Made by a program: the position numbers and the translations under genes. From Streptomyces sp. NBC_00536 (GTDB taxonomy: Bacteria; Actinomycetota; Actinomycetes; Streptomycetales; Streptomycetaceae): a stretch of 64,000 nucleotides of DNA. Within the stretch, counting starts at the first letter, position 1. Each line of letters opens with the position of its first letter. The stretch lies in contig NZ_CP107819.1 in assembly GCF_036346295.1 (NCBI RefSeq), positions 806,001-870,000 of the forward strand, in the 5' to 3' direction. The notes below the pieces were generated by a model, which was not told the DNA's origin, searched no databases, and saw nothing but the letters and a program-made list of their open reading frames with translations. Positions 9,270-18,267 of this stretch are shown in pieces.

Positions 9270-12116
9270 GTGTCCGCACATACGCCGCACACACCACCAC
9301 CTTTCCGCGACCCGACGCTTCCTTTCGCGAAGCGCATCGACGACCTCCTGTCGCGGCTCGCGCTCGACGAGAAGATCGGATTCCTGCACCAGTTCGCGCC
9401 CGCCGTGGAGCGGCTCGGCGTCGCCGCGTTCCGCACCGGTCAGGAGGCCCTGCACGGCGTCGCCTGGATGGGCCCGGCCACCGTCTTCCCGCAGGCGGTG
9501 GGCCTGGGCGCGACCTGGAACACGGATCTCGTACGACGGGTCGGCGAGGCGGTGTCCAGGGAGGTCCGCGCGATGCGCGCCCGCGACGACCGCGTGGGGC
9601 TGAACGTCTGGGCCCCGACCGTGAACCTGCTGCGCCACCCCCTGTGGGGCCGTAACGAGGAGGGCTACTCGGAGGACCCGAAGCTCACCTCGGCCATTGC
9701 CACCGCCTACACGCGCGGGCTGCGCGGCGAGCACCCGGCGTACTGGCGCACCGCGCCCGTCCTCAAGCACTGGCTGGCCCACAACAACGAGACGGGCCGC
9801 GACATCACGTCCTCCTCGGTCCGCCCGCGCGTGCTGCACGAATACGACCTGCGCGCCTTCCGCGAGACGGTCGAAGCGGGCGCGGTGGCCGGTGTGATGC
9901 CGGCGTACAACCTGGTCAACGGCCGCCCGAACCACGTCTCGCCGTATCTGCGCGAGCATCTGCGCACCTGGACCGACGAGGAGCTGCTGGTCTGCTCGGA
10001 CGCGGGCGCGCCCTCCAACCTGGTCGACTCCGAGCACTACTTCGACACCCATGAGGAGGCTACGGCCGCCGCGCTGCTGGCCGGCGTCGACAGCTTCACC
10101 GACCACGGCACCGACAGTTCGCAGATCACCGCACGGATCCGCGGCGCACTCGCGCGGGGCCTGCTGACCGAGCCGGACATCGACGTGGCGGTCCGCCGCC
10201 AGCTCTCGGTCCGCTTCCGCCTCGGCGAGTTCGACCCGGCACACGACCCCCACGCGCTCACCGCGGACTTCGACACCCCGGCCCACCGGGCGCTCGCCCA
10301 GGAGGCGGCCGAGCAGGCCGTCGTGCTGCTCAAGAACAGCGGCGGCCTGCTGCCGCTCGCGTCCGGCACCCGGATCGCGGTGGTCGGCCCGCTCGCCGAC
10401 GAGTGCAAGCTCGACTGGTACAGCGGTACGCTCCTGCACCGCTCCACGCCGCTGGCGGGCCTGTACGAGCGGTTCGGCCCGGAAGAGGTGCGGTTCGCGG
10501 AGGGCGCGGACCGGATCCTGCTCAAGACCTCGGCCGGAACCTTCCTGCACGTACCCGAGGCGGTCGCCGACGACGAGGTGCGCGGCGCCGCGGGCGCCCT
10601 CGACCCGGCCCTGCTCGCGGGCCGGACGGACCTGCCCCCGCTCACCACCGGCCCGACCGGCACCGAGCTCTCCCTCGTCGACTGGGGCGAGGGCGCGGCG
10701 ACCCTGCGCGCCTCCGACGGCCGCTACCTCTCCGTCGCCGAGGACGGCCGTGTCCGGGCCTCCGCCGACCAGCCCGGAGGCTGGGTCGTCCAGGAGACGT
10801 TCCGCCTGGAACCGCACGGGAACGGGCACCTCCTCCGGCACGTCGCTACGGGCCTCCCCGTCTCTGTCGCCGCCGACGGCCTGAAGGTTGCCGTCGGGAG
10901 CGGGGAGATCTTCGAGGTCGTCGTCGTCGAACGCGGCGAGGACGCGGTGCACCGGGCCGCTACGCAGGCGGACGTGGTCCTGGTGGTCGCCGGCAACGAT
11001 CCGCACATCAACGGACGCGAGACCGAGGACCGTACGACCCTGGCCCTCCCGGCCCACCAGGAGCGCCTCCTGCGCGCGGCCCGCGCGGCCAACCCGAACA
11101 CGGTGCTGGCGCTGGTGTCGGCGTACCCGTACGCGGTCGATCACGCCGAGGTGCCGGCGCTGCTGTGGACGGCCCACGGCGGCCAGGCGGCCGGCAGCGC
11201 CCTGGCCCGGATCCTGGCCGGCGACGTCTCCCCCGCCGGCCGCCTCCCGCAGACCTGGTACGCCGGCGATTCCGATCTTCCCGGCCTCCTCGACTACGAC
11301 GTGATCGGCGGCCGCCAGACGTACCTCTACTTCGAGGGGACGCCGCACTTCCCCTTCGGCCACGGCCTGTCGTACGCGTCCTTCTCCTACGAAGGCCTCA
11401 CGACCCGCGTCGAGGGCGGGACGCTGCACGTGTCCTTCACGGTCGCCAACACCGGTGACGTCACCGCGGACGAGGTCGCCCAGCTCTACACCCGGGCCGT
11501 GGAGCCCTCGGTGCCACGGCCCCGCAGGGAACTGGCCGCGCACCGGCGGATGACGCTCGCGCCCGGCGAGGTCACGGAGGTCGCCTTCAGCCTACCCATG
11601 TCGGCCTTCGCGTTCTGGGACGTGGCGCAGGGGCGTCAGCGGGTGGCACCGGGCCCCTACGAGATCCTCGTCGGAGCCTCCAGCGAGGACATCCGCCTCA
11701 CCCGGACCGTCGAGCTCGACGGCGAGCCGTCCCTCCCCCGGCCGGTCATGGCGGCCGGCCTGGACGCGGTGGACTTCGACGACCAGAGCGGCACCGAGAT
11801 CGTGGACCGCACGAAGACCTCGGGTGACTCCGTCGCCCCTGTGGCCGGCCGGAGTGCGGGCGAACTGGTGTTCCGTGACTGTGATTTCGCGAAGGGGGCT
11901 GCCGGGATCACGGTGGAGGCCGCGGGTGAGGGCACGGTCGAACTCTCACTGGGTGACGGTCCGGTGCTGGCCGTGCTCGCGCTGTCCCCGGGCACGGCCG
12001 GGCCCTACGACTACGCCACCGTGAGCGCCCCCGTCCCCGTGGCGGCCGGTGTGCACGAAGTCCGCCTCGGACTGCGCGGCCCGGTGCGGCTCGCGCGCGT
12101 CACCTTCTCCGTCTGA
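9270..12116 (+). CDS. GH3 beta-glycosidase with inserted beta-trefoil (fascin-like) domain
   Basis: The 948-residue GH3 enzyme has no signal peptide, hence intracellular. Order: TIM-barrel domain (about 1-320) with the nucleophile motif CSDAGAP (D244); GH3 C-domain start (345-410); an inserted repeat-rich domain of about 140 residues (415-553, with LRASDGRYLSVAEDGRVRAS), resembling a fascin/beta-trefoil sugar-binding fold; the rest of the C-domain (560-680); a fibronectin-III-like domain (about 690-785); and a C-terminal domain resembling a carbohydrate-binding beta-sandwich (about 810-948). The GTG start has an AAGGGGA site 7 bases before. Likely a beta-glucosidase or beta-xylosidase finishing imported oligosaccharides; specificity cannot be read. 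Controlled by the operator at 9222. Confidence 0.9.
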   Translation: MSAHTPHTPPPFRDPTLPFAKRIDDLLSRLALDEKIGFLHQFAPAVERLGVAAFRTGQEALHGVAWMGPATVFPQAVGLGATWNTDLVRRVGEAVSREVRAMRARDDRVGLNVWAPTVNLLRHPLWGRNEEGYSEDPKLTSAIATAYTRGLRGEHPAYWRTAPVLKHWLAHNNETGRDITSSSVRPRVLHEYDLRAFRETVEAGAVAGVMPAYNLVNGRPNHVSPYLREHLRTWTDEELLVCSDAGAPSNLVDSEHYFDTHEEATAAALLAGVDSFTDHGTDSSQITARIRGALARGLLTEPDIDVAVRRQLSVRFRLGEFDPAHDPHALTADFDTPAHRALAQEAAEQAVVLLKNSGGLLPLASGTRIAVVGPLADECKLDWYSGTLLHRSTPLAGLYERFGPEEVRFAEGADRILLKTSAGTFLHVPEAVADDEVRGAAGALDPALLAGRTDLPPLTTGPTGTELSLVDWGEGAATLRASDGRYLSVAEDGRVRASADQPGGWVVQETFRLEPHGNGHLLRHVATGLPVSVAADGLKVAVGSGEIFEVVVVERGEDAVHRAATQADVVLVVAGNDPHINGRETEDRTTLALPAHQERLLRAARAANPNTVLALVSAYPYAVDHAEVPALLWTAHGGQAAGSALARILAGDVSPAGRLPQTWYAGDSDLPGLLDYDVIGGRQTYLYFEGTPHFPFGHGLSYASFSYEGLTTRVEGGTLHVSFTVANTGDVTADEVAQLYTRAVEPSVPRPRRELAAHRRMTLAPGEVTEVAFSLPMSAFAFWDVAQGRQRVAPGPYEILVGASSEDIRLTRTVELDGEPSLPRPVMAAGLDAVDFDDQSGTEIVDRTKTSGDSVAPVAGRSAGELVFRDCDFAKGAAGITVEAAGEGTVELSLGDGPVLAVLALSPGTAGPYDYATVSAPVPVAAGVHEVRLGLRGPVRLARVTFSV

Positions 12117-12233
12117 GGCGGGGTGTGAGGCGGGGTGTGAGGCGGGGTGTGAGGCGGGGTGTGAGGCGGGGTGTGAGGCGGGGTGTGAGGCGGGGTGTGA
12201 GGCGGGGTGTGAGGCGGGGTGTGAGGCGGGGTG
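12117..12233 (+). repeat. 12-bp tandem repeat (GGCGGGGTGTGA), about 9.75 copies
   Basis: Nine exact copies plus nine bases of a tenth start at the base after the GH3 stop codon. In the GH3 frame each unit reads Gly-Gly-Val-stop, so the gene is followed by a run of in-frame stops. On the other strand all frames through it are open but give only low-complexity peptide. It runs into the terminator hairpin. Confidence 0.97.
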
Positions 12234-12256
12234 GCGTGCCCTCGGCACGCCACCCC
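12228..12256. terminator. Hairpin terminator between GH3 and GH29 genes
   Basis: A 13-bp perfect stem (12228-12240 with 12244-12256) and 3-base loop between converging genes. The left arm is built from the last repeat unit. Confidence 0.85.
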
Positions 12257-12266
12257 GGGCGCGCTT

Positions 12267-14063
12267 TCAGCCGATCTTGGTCAGGTTCCAGTTCTGCGCG
12301 GGGCCGCCGTTGGAGGACCACTGGATGACCGGGATTGCGTCCCCGCTCGCATAGCCGTTGTCCAGGACCTTTCCGCTGTGCCGGTTGGTGAGCCGGAACG
12401 CACCCCCGCCCAGCGCGGTGACCGCCCACTGCTGGCCCTGACCGCCGCCATCGGTGCGCTGGACCAGCACCGTGCCGTCGGAGGTGCTGCCGTTGTCGTC
12501 GAGGGCCTTGCCGCTGCGGACACAGACCAGCTTGTAGTAGCCGTGGCCCAGGTCGGTGACCGTCCACTGCTGGGGAGTGCCGCCGTTGGGGGCCCACTGG
12601 GCGACCTGGCCGCCCTCGGTGGTGGTGTTGGCATTGTCGAGGGCCTTGCCGTTCTGCGCGCTGACCAGTCGGTAGACGCCGCCCGCGAGGACCGCCGGCA
12701 TACCGCTGACCTCCACGCAGACCACGGAGTCGTTCGCGTTGGGCGCCGTGGCCGGCACGCTGACGTTGATCTGGCCGCCGCTGACCGTGTAGGCGAGCGA
12801 AACCGAGGGATTGCTCATCAAGTAGACGCGGCTGATGGTGTTCTGGACCGCCGGGACCTGCAGGGTGCCGCCCGTCGGCCATGTGAAGACGTGGGCGAAG
12901 AGCTTGCCGTTCTTCTTGGTGATCCTGCCCCACGACGGCTCGACGGCGAAGGGGCTGCCGCTGGTCCCGTGGATGCTGTCGGCGTGGGTGGCCATCCAGG
13001 AAGCCAGCCCGGTCAGTACCGTCGTCGCTCCGGCGGTCACGGCGCCGTCGCCCTTGGGGCCGATGTTGAGCAGGTAGTTGCCGTCCCGGGAGACGACCGT
13101 GACCATCTCCTGGACGATGTCCTTCACCGGCCTGTAGTTGTTCTCGGCCCAGTCGGTGTAGCCCCACTGACCGTTCATCGTGGCGCAGGTCTCCCACGGC
13201 CGGTCCAGCGGCGCCGCGGGCACGGTCTGCTCCGGGCAGGCGAAGTCACCCAGACCGAGGTCCCGCTTGACGCGTTCGTTGACGACGAGTCCGGGCTTTC
13301 GGGCCATCAGCCACCTGTAGAGGTCCTCGCCGTCGGCCTTGGTCCACCAGTCGGTGAGCGTGGGGGCGGCCGGGTTGGCACACCAGTCGCCGTCGAACCA
13401 CAGGACCGCCGGGTCGTAGCGGTCCAGCAGTTCCTGCAGCTGGGCCTTCATGTCGTCGATGTAGGCGGTGCGGGCGGCCTGCGAGGACATGTCGGAGAAG
13501 AGGGTGCTCCGGTTGATGGTCTGGGAGGGGTGGGTCCAGTCCAGGATCGAGTAGTAGAGCCCGAACTTGACGCCCCGCTTCTCGCACTCGGTCTTCAGCT
13601 GGGCCAGCAGGTCGGGCTGGAAGCCCTTGTAGTCGTGCAGGTTGTACTGCTTGGTGCCGGTGGCGTCGGTGAAGCCCGCGACGTTGGAGTCCCACATCGC
13701 GTATCCCTCGTGGTGCTTGGCGGTGATCACGAGGTACTTCATGCCGGCGTTCTTGGCCAGTTCGGCGATGGTGGCGGCGTTGAAGCCCGCCGGGTCGAAC
13801 GGGGTGGTCACCTGGGCCTGGTAGTCGGCCTTGTTCCAGTTCTCGCTGGAGAACGCCCACTCGCCATGGCCGCGGTAGGAGTAGGACCCGAAGTGGATGA
13901 ACATGCCGAACCTGGCCTGGTACCACCAGTCCAGCTTCGAGGGGACGCCGTACGCCTGGGCGGTGGCGGGCCACACGGCCTGCGGGAGACCGAACGCCAC
14001 GGCGCCGCCGGCGAGGGCTGCGGCCTTGATCAGGGAGCGTCGGCTGAGGGGGGACGAGGACAT
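12267..14063 (-). CDS. Secreted GH29 alpha-L-fucosidase with C-terminal ricin-type lectin
   Basis: The 598-residue enzyme releases terminal alpha-L-fucose. The start at 14063 is chosen because it gives a Tat signal (SRRSLIKAA, R8-R9) and has a CCAGGAG ribosome site 7 bases before; longer in-frame extensions have neither. The GH29 barrel runs to about 350, with RFGMFIHFG and KHHEGYAMWDS active-site motifs and the nucleophile D224 in LWFDGDW. A beta-sandwich follows, then a ricin-B trefoil (about 468-598) with three QxW repeats (QQW, QQW, QNW) for polysaccharide binding. It lies directly downstream of the L-fucose operon on the same strand (83-bp gap), which makes fucose release and use one physical unit. 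Fucosylated xyloglucan is the probable plant target. Confidence 0.93.
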   Translation of the reverse strand: MSSSPLSRRSLIKAAALAGGAVAFGLPQAVWPATAQAYGVPSKLDWWYQARFGMFIHFGSYSYRGHGEWAFSSENWNKADYQAQVTTPFDPAGFNAATIAELAKNAGMKYLVITAKHHEGYAMWDSNVAGFTDATGTKQYNLHDYKGFQPDLLAQLKTECEKRGVKFGLYYSILDWTHPSQTINRSTLFSDMSSQAARTAYIDDMKAQLQELLDRYDPAVLWFDGDWCANPAAPTLTDWWTKADGEDLYRWLMARKPGLVVNERVKRDLGLGDFACPEQTVPAAPLDRPWETCATMNGQWGYTDWAENNYRPVKDIVQEMVTVVSRDGNYLLNIGPKGDGAVTAGATTVLTGLASWMATHADSIHGTSGSPFAVEPSWGRITKKNGKLFAHVFTWPTGGTLQVPAVQNTISRVYLMSNPSVSLAYTVSGGQINVSVPATAPNANDSVVCVEVSGMPAVLAGGVYRLVSAQNGKALDNANTTTEGGQVAQWAPNGGTPQQWTVTDLGHGYYKLVCVRSGKALDDNGSTSDGTVLVQRTDGGGQGQQWAVTALGGGAFRLTNRHSGKVLDNGYASGDAIPVIQWSSNGGPAQNWNLTKIG

Positions 14064-14146
14064 CGTTCGACTCCTGGAGGGTGAGGGGCAGGGGAAGGCG
14101 ATCTGTTCGGTGAGCGGGCGCCGGGGCACCGCACTGGGTGCTGGCG

Positions 14147-14782
14147 CTACGCGTCCACGACCAGGACGATGTCCAGCGTCCTGGGCCCGTGTACGCCCTC
14201 GACCCGCTCCAGCTCGATGTCACTGGTGGCCGAGGGGCCGGAGATGAGCGTGAGTGGCCTGCGAGGATCGAGCAGGCTCAGCGCCTCGGGCACGTCGGGG
14301 ACGATCTGGTCCGCCCGGACCACGCAGATGTGCTGGTCCGGCAGCAAGGTGAGGGCTCTGCGCCCCTGGCCGGATCCGTGGTCGAGGGTCACGGTGCCGG
14401 TGACGGCGATCGCGGTGGCAACCGTAGTGACCACGGCGTCCGCCCGGTCGAGTTGTCCCACCGTCAGCGGCGGAGCGTCTTCCAGCCGCGACCAGGGCCC
14501 TTCGGGGAGCAGGTCCTCGGGAAACCCGGGCGGCACCACCAGGGACCGGGCCCCGGTGCGGGCCAGCGCGCGCCCGACGGCCGCCGCCGCGCCGGCCGCC
14601 GGAACCCGGACCACCGTGGCGCGGTATTCGGCGGCGCGTTCGGCGAAGAGCCCGACGATGTCCGGTCCCGCGTGGTCGGCGCGCGGGGTGTCCGGGAGCG
14701 GTATGCCGTCGGGGTCCTCCGATCCGGGCACTCCGGCCAGGGCTGCCCGCACCGCGCTCAGTACGCTCTCGCGGTCGCTCAT
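14147..14782 (-). CDS. lutC: LutC-like subunit of the L-lactate oxidation complex
   Basis: A 211-residue LUD-domain protein with a GPSATSDIELERVEGVHGP ending typical of LutC/YkgG. With LutA and LutB it oxidises L-lactate to pyruvate in the cytoplasm. The start overlaps the lutB stop (ATGA). It is the last gene of the nine-gene fucose operon. This placement makes sense because oxidative fucose breakdown yields L-lactate. Confidence 0.9.
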   Translation of the reverse strand: MSDRESVLSAVRAALAGVPGSEDPDGIPLPDTPRADHAGPDIVGLFAERAAEYRATVVRVPAAGAAAAVGRALARTGARSLVVPPGFPEDLLPEGPWSRLEDAPPLTVGQLDRADAVVTTVATAIAVTGTVTLDHGSGQGRRALTLLPDQHICVVRADQIVPDVPEALSLLDPRRPLTLISGPSATSDIELERVEGVHGPRTLDIVLVVDA

Positions 14783-16308
14783 CCTCGTCCCTTCCGCTCC
14801 CCCGTCGCCGGGTCGTCTTCGTTCGCGGGTGTTCTCGTCCGGCGCCACCAGGCGCGGAAGGTTTCCCTGGGCGGCAGGGGTGTGTCGCGGCTGGCGGACC
14901 AGCGGGCGAACGGACCCGGCAGGGCGCCGATCCGGCCGTCGCGGGCCACCAGCCGGGCCCCGAGGGCGGCGAGCTTCTGGGCCGCGGCCAGTCGTCCCGG
15001 GGAGGACAGGGCGGCGCCGGCGGCCTTCATGGCGAGCGCCTCGGCGGTGGGCAGGACCCTCTTGCGGCGCCCCGCCTCCACGGCCTCCGCGCGCAGGTGG
15101 ACCAGCACCTCGGGAATGTTGATCTTCACCGGGCAGGCGTCGTAGCAGGCGCCGCACAGGGTCGAGGCGAAGGGCAGGGAGGCCGCCCCGCTTTTGGTGT
15201 CACTGCCGATGCCGACGAGCTGCGGGGTCAGTACGGCGCCGATCGGGCCGGGGTAGACGGATCCGTAGGCGTGGCCGCCGGTGCGCTCGTACACCGGGCA
15301 GACGTTCAGGCACGCCGAGCAGCGGATGCAGGCGAGGGCCTGGCGGCCGACCTCGTCGGCCAGCGTCGCGGTGCGGCCGTTGTCGAGGAGGACCAGGTGG
15401 AAGTTCCGCGGGCCGTCGCCCTCGGTGACACCGGTCCACAGGGAGGTGTACGGGTTCATGCGCTCGCCCGTCGACGAGCGGGGCAGGAGCTGGAGGAAGA
15501 CGTCCAGGTCGGCGAAGGACGGCAGGACCTTCTCGATGCCCATCACGGTGATCAGGGTCTCGGGCAGGGTCAGGCACATCCGCCCGTTGCCCTCCGACTC
15601 GACCACCACCACCGTTCCGGTGTCGGCGGCGGCGAAGTTGGCGCCCGAGATGGCCACCTTGGCCCGCAGGAACTTCTCCCGCAGGTGGAGCCTGGCCGCT
15701 TCGGCGAGATCGCGGGGATCGTCGGAGAGCCCTTCGGGAGCCGGCCTTCCCCACTCCCCCATCTCGCGCCGGAAGATCTCCCGGATCTCGGAGCGGTTGC
15801 GGTGGATGGCCGGCACCAGGATGTGGGAGGGGCGGTCGCGGCCCAACTGCACGATGAGTTCGGCGAGATCGGTCTCGTAGGCGCGGATGCCGGCGTCGGC
15901 GAGCGCCTCGTTGAGGCCGATCTCCTGGGTCGCCATCGACTTGACCTTGACGACCTCACGCGTTTCATCGTCACTGCCGCCGGTCGCCCGCACCAGATCG
16001 GTGACGATGCGGTTGGCCTCGGCGGCGTCCGCCGCCCAGTGGACCACTCCGCCCGCGGCGGTCACGCTCTTCTCCAGGCGCAGGAGATGGTGGTCGAGGT
16101 GGCGCAGGGTGTGCCGCTTGACGGCCGCAGCCGTCTCCCGCAGGTCCTCCCAGTCCTCCAGTTCGGCGGCGACCGCCAGCCGCTTGTCCCGGATGGTGCC
16201 GGTGGCCCGCCGCAGGTTCGCCCGCAGTTGGGTGTCCGCGAGCGCGGTACGCGCCGCCTGGGGAAAGGCCGGGCTGCCCAGCCATACGACGTTGTCGGCG
16301 CCGCTCAC
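14779..16308 (-). CDS. lutB: LutB-like iron-sulfur protein of the L-lactate oxidation complex
   Basis: The 509-residue protein has an N-terminal LUD domain (about 60-310) and two ferredoxin-type cysteine clusters: CIRCSACLNVCP (from C327) and CGACYDACP (near 380). These are the electron-carrying 4Fe-4S sites of LutB/YkgF. The GTG start overlaps the lutA stop by four bases and the end overlaps lutC by four, so the three subunits are translated together. Its role is electron transfer in L-lactate to pyruvate oxidation. Confidence 0.92.
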   Translation of the reverse strand: MSGADNVVWLGSPAFPQAARTALADTQLRANLRRATGTIRDKRLAVAAELEDWEDLRETAAAVKRHTLRHLDHHLLRLEKSVTAAGGVVHWAADAAEANRIVTDLVRATGGSDDETREVVKVKSMATQEIGLNEALADAGIRAYETDLAELIVQLGRDRPSHILVPAIHRNRSEIREIFRREMGEWGRPAPEGLSDDPRDLAEAARLHLREKFLRAKVAISGANFAAADTGTVVVVESEGNGRMCLTLPETLITVMGIEKVLPSFADLDVFLQLLPRSSTGERMNPYTSLWTGVTEGDGPRNFHLVLLDNGRTATLADEVGRQALACIRCSACLNVCPVYERTGGHAYGSVYPGPIGAVLTPQLVGIGSDTKSGAASLPFASTLCGACYDACPVKINIPEVLVHLRAEAVEAGRRKRVLPTAEALAMKAAGAALSSPGRLAAAQKLAALGARLVARDGRIGALPGPFARWSASRDTPLPPRETFRAWWRRTRTPANEDDPATGERKGRG

Positions 16309-17045
16309 CGTGGGTCTCCTTCCGTCGAGGCCAGGATCTCGGCCAGGTGCATCGTTCCGACGCCGGTACGCAGGCGCGACAGGCCGCCGCCGATGTGCGT
16401 GAGACAAGAGTTGTCGCCCGCGGTCAGGAATTCGGCCCCGGTGCCGAGGACATGGCGCATCTTGTCGGCGAGCATGGCGTTGGACACGTCCGCGTTCTTC
16501 AGCGCGAAGGTGCCGCCGAAGCCGCAGCAGGACTCGGCGGCGGGCAGTTCGACGAGGTCGATGCCCTTCACGGCGCGCAGCAGCGCGAGCGGCCGGTCGC
16601 CGACGCGGAGCATGCGCAGCGAGTGGCAGGTCGGGTGGTAGGTGACGCGGTGCGGGAAGTACGCGCCGACGTCGGTGACGCCGAGGACGTCGACGAGGAG
16701 TTCCGACAGCTCGTACACCGTCGGCGCCACTCGCCCGACCGCCTCGGTGAGGGCGGCGTCCCCGTACTGGGCGGCCACCACCCGGTGGTGGTCGCGCACC
16801 ATGCCCGCGCAGGACCCGGAGGGGACGACCACGGCGTCGTAGCCCGCGAAGACCTCGGTGAAGCGGCGCACCATGGGCAGGGTCTCGGGCCGGTAGCCAG
16901 TGTTGAAGTGCATCTGGCCGCAGCACGTCTGGCCCTGCGGGAACTCGACGGTGTGGCCGAGGCGTTCCAGCAGTGCGGTCACCGCCTGGCCGGTGCGGGG
17001 GAACATCGTGTCGTTGAAGCACGTGATGAAGAGGGCTATGCGCAT
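16305..17045 (-). CDS. lutA: LutA-like CCG-domain subunit of the L-lactate oxidation complex
   Basis: The 246-residue protein has two cysteine-rich CCG domains (TCCGQM near residue 41, ESCCGFGG near 170), as in LutA/YkgE and heterodisulfide-reductase-like subunits. Its start overlaps the end of the lactonase gene by 10 bases. Its AGGAC ribosome site lies inside a 15-bp tandem repeat within the lactonase gene. It works with LutB and LutC on L-lactate made by the fucose pathway. Confidence 0.92.
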   Translation of the reverse strand: MRIALFITCFNDTMFPRTGQAVTALLERLGHTVEFPQGQTCCGQMHFNTGYRPETLPMVRRFTEVFAGYDAVVVPSGSCAGMVRDHHRVVAAQYGDAALTEAVGRVAPTVYELSELLVDVLGVTDVGAYFPHRVTYHPTCHSLRMLRVGDRPLALLRAVKGIDLVELPAAESCCGFGGTFALKNADVSNAMLADKMRHVLGTGAEFLTAGDNSCLTHIGGGLSRLRTGVGTMHLAEILASTEGDPR

Positions 17046-17959
17046 GGGGTGTCCTGGGGCGGGGTGTCCTGGGGCGGGTCCGGGGGTGCCGTGAGGGTCA
17101 GGCCGTAGGTCCGCACCGCCGTGCCGGTGAAGACGTCGTGGCGCTCGGCCGGGCTGAGTCCTGCCGTCATCTCTCGGGCGGCGGCGACGACTTCGGCGTA
17201 GGTGGCGGCGAGCCGGCAGACGGGCCAGTCGGAGCCGAACATCAGCCGCCCGGGGCCGAAGGCGTCCAGGACGGTGTCGGCGTACGGCCTGAGGTCATCG
17301 ACCGTCCAGGAGTTCCAGTCGGCCTCGGTGACCATGCCCGAGAGTTTGCAGACGGTGTTGGGGAGGGCGGCGAGGCGCCTGATCCGCTCCGCCCAGGGGG
17401 CGAGTTCGCCGGACGCGATGGGCGGCTTGCCGAGGTGGTCGAGAACGAAGGTGAGGCCGGGAAGGCGCTGCGCGGCGTCGATGGCGGCCGCGAGCTGGTG
17501 CGGCCGCACCACGAGGTCGTAGACGAGTCCGGCCCCGGCGATCGCGGTCAGGCCGCGCAGTGCCTCCGGGAGCACGAGCCAGCGGGGGTCCGGCTCGCCC
17601 TGCACCTGGTGGCGCATCCCCACCAGGTGCTCTCCACCGGGGACGGCGCGCAGCCCGGCGAGGGTGTCGGCGACGTCGGGTGCGGTCAGGTCGGTCCAGC
17701 CGACGACCCCGGCGACCAGGTCGCTGTGTGCGGCCACGGCCAGGAATTCCGGGGTCTCTTCCGCCGCGGTGATCGTCTGCACCAGCACGGTGGCGGTGAC
17801 GCCGGCCGCGCGGGCCTCAGGCGCCAGGTCGGCGAGGGTGAAGTCCCGCCGCAGCGGGGCGAGTTCGGGCCCGGTGATCCAGTCCTGGTCGCGGACGGAC
17901 AGGTCCCACACGTGGTGGTGGGCGTCCACGATTCCCGGCCCGTGGTCCACCCCGGTCAC
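17036..17959 (-). CDS. L-fuconolactone hydrolase, amidohydrolase-2 family
   Basis: The 307-residue cytoplasmic hydrolase opens with VDAHHHVWD, the metal-binding HxH of the amidohydrolase-2/lactonase group, and has the late GSDWPVCRLA motif typical of fuconolactonases. It would open L-fucono-lactone to L-fuconate, step 2 of the oxidative pathway. The GTG at 17959 overlaps the mutarotase stop (GTGA); a second GTG three codons on is possible. The C-terminus ends in a PPQDT repeat that is probably not structural. The assignment rests on family motifs plus its place between the dehydrogenase and lut genes. Confidence 0.87.
   Translation of the reverse strand: MTGVDHGPGIVDAHHHVWDLSVRDQDWITGPELAPLRRDFTLADLAPEARAAGVTATVLVQTITAAEETPEFLAVAAHSDLVAGVVGWTDLTAPDVADTLAGLRAVPGGEHLVGMRHQVQGEPDPRWLVLPEALRGLTAIAGAGLVYDLVVRPHQLAAAIDAAQRLPGLTFVLDHLGKPPIASGELAPWAERIRRLAALPNTVCKLSGMVTEADWNSWTVDDLRPYADTVLDAFGPGRLMFGSDWPVCRLAATYAEVVAAAREMTAGLSPAERHDVFTGTAVRTYGLTLTAPPDPPQDTPPQDTPCA
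17046..17075. repeat. Two tandem copies of GGGGTGTCCTGGGGC
   Basis: Two exact 15-bp units encode the repeated PPQDT at the lactonase C-terminus and at the same time contain the lutA ribosome binding site, which is therefore duplicated. Confidence 0.9.
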
Positions 17960-18267
17960 AGCTCCCACACCACCGGCAGCGTGGTGTCCGCGCCCTGCGC
18001 GGAGTAGTCGTGGACGACGTCCAGCAGCTCGGCCATCCGTGCCTGCCAGGCGATGTTGACCGGCAGCTTCTCCAGTGCGGCGATCATCGCCCGGTAGTCC
18101 TGGACCTCCAGTACGTGGAACAGGTCGGTGCCGCTGCGCCAGATCGTCCACTCGCTCACCCCCGCGGCGCGGATGGCGGCGGTCAGTTCCTCGGGCACCT
18201 GCCGGTGCGCGGCGTCGTACTCCTCGATGCGGTCGGCGCGGACCTTGGTGTGCAGGGCGACCTTCAT
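17956..18267 (-). CDS. L-fucose/L-rhamnose mutarotase (RhaM family)
   Basis: The 103-residue protein is a full-length member of the RhaM/DUF718 dimeric alpha-beta barrel family (MKVALHTKVRADRIEEYDAAH; ELLDVVHDY near the end). These proteins interconvert the alpha and beta anomers of 6-deoxy sugars. Here it should supply the anomer used by the fucose dehydrogenase. The start overlaps the stop of the aldo/keto reductase gene (ATGA). The pathway around it, not the protein itself, points to fucose rather than rhamnose. Confidence 0.85.
   Translation of the reverse strand: MKVALHTKVRADRIEEYDAAHRQVPEELTAAIRAAGVSEWTIWRSGTDLFHVLEVQDYRAMIAALEKLPVNIAWQARMAELLDVVHDYSAQGADTTLPVVWEL

Noticed and set aside
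12117..12233. CRISPR array
   Set aside because: The units are 12 bp and contiguous with no spacers; the same holds for 48996-49127 and 57058-57093.
12100..12253. Repeat-encoded peptides (Ser-His-Pro-Ala or His-Thr-Pro-Pro) on the minus strand across the 12-bp array
   Set aside because: They exist only because the repeat lacks stops on that strand; no start signal and no continuation into a domain.
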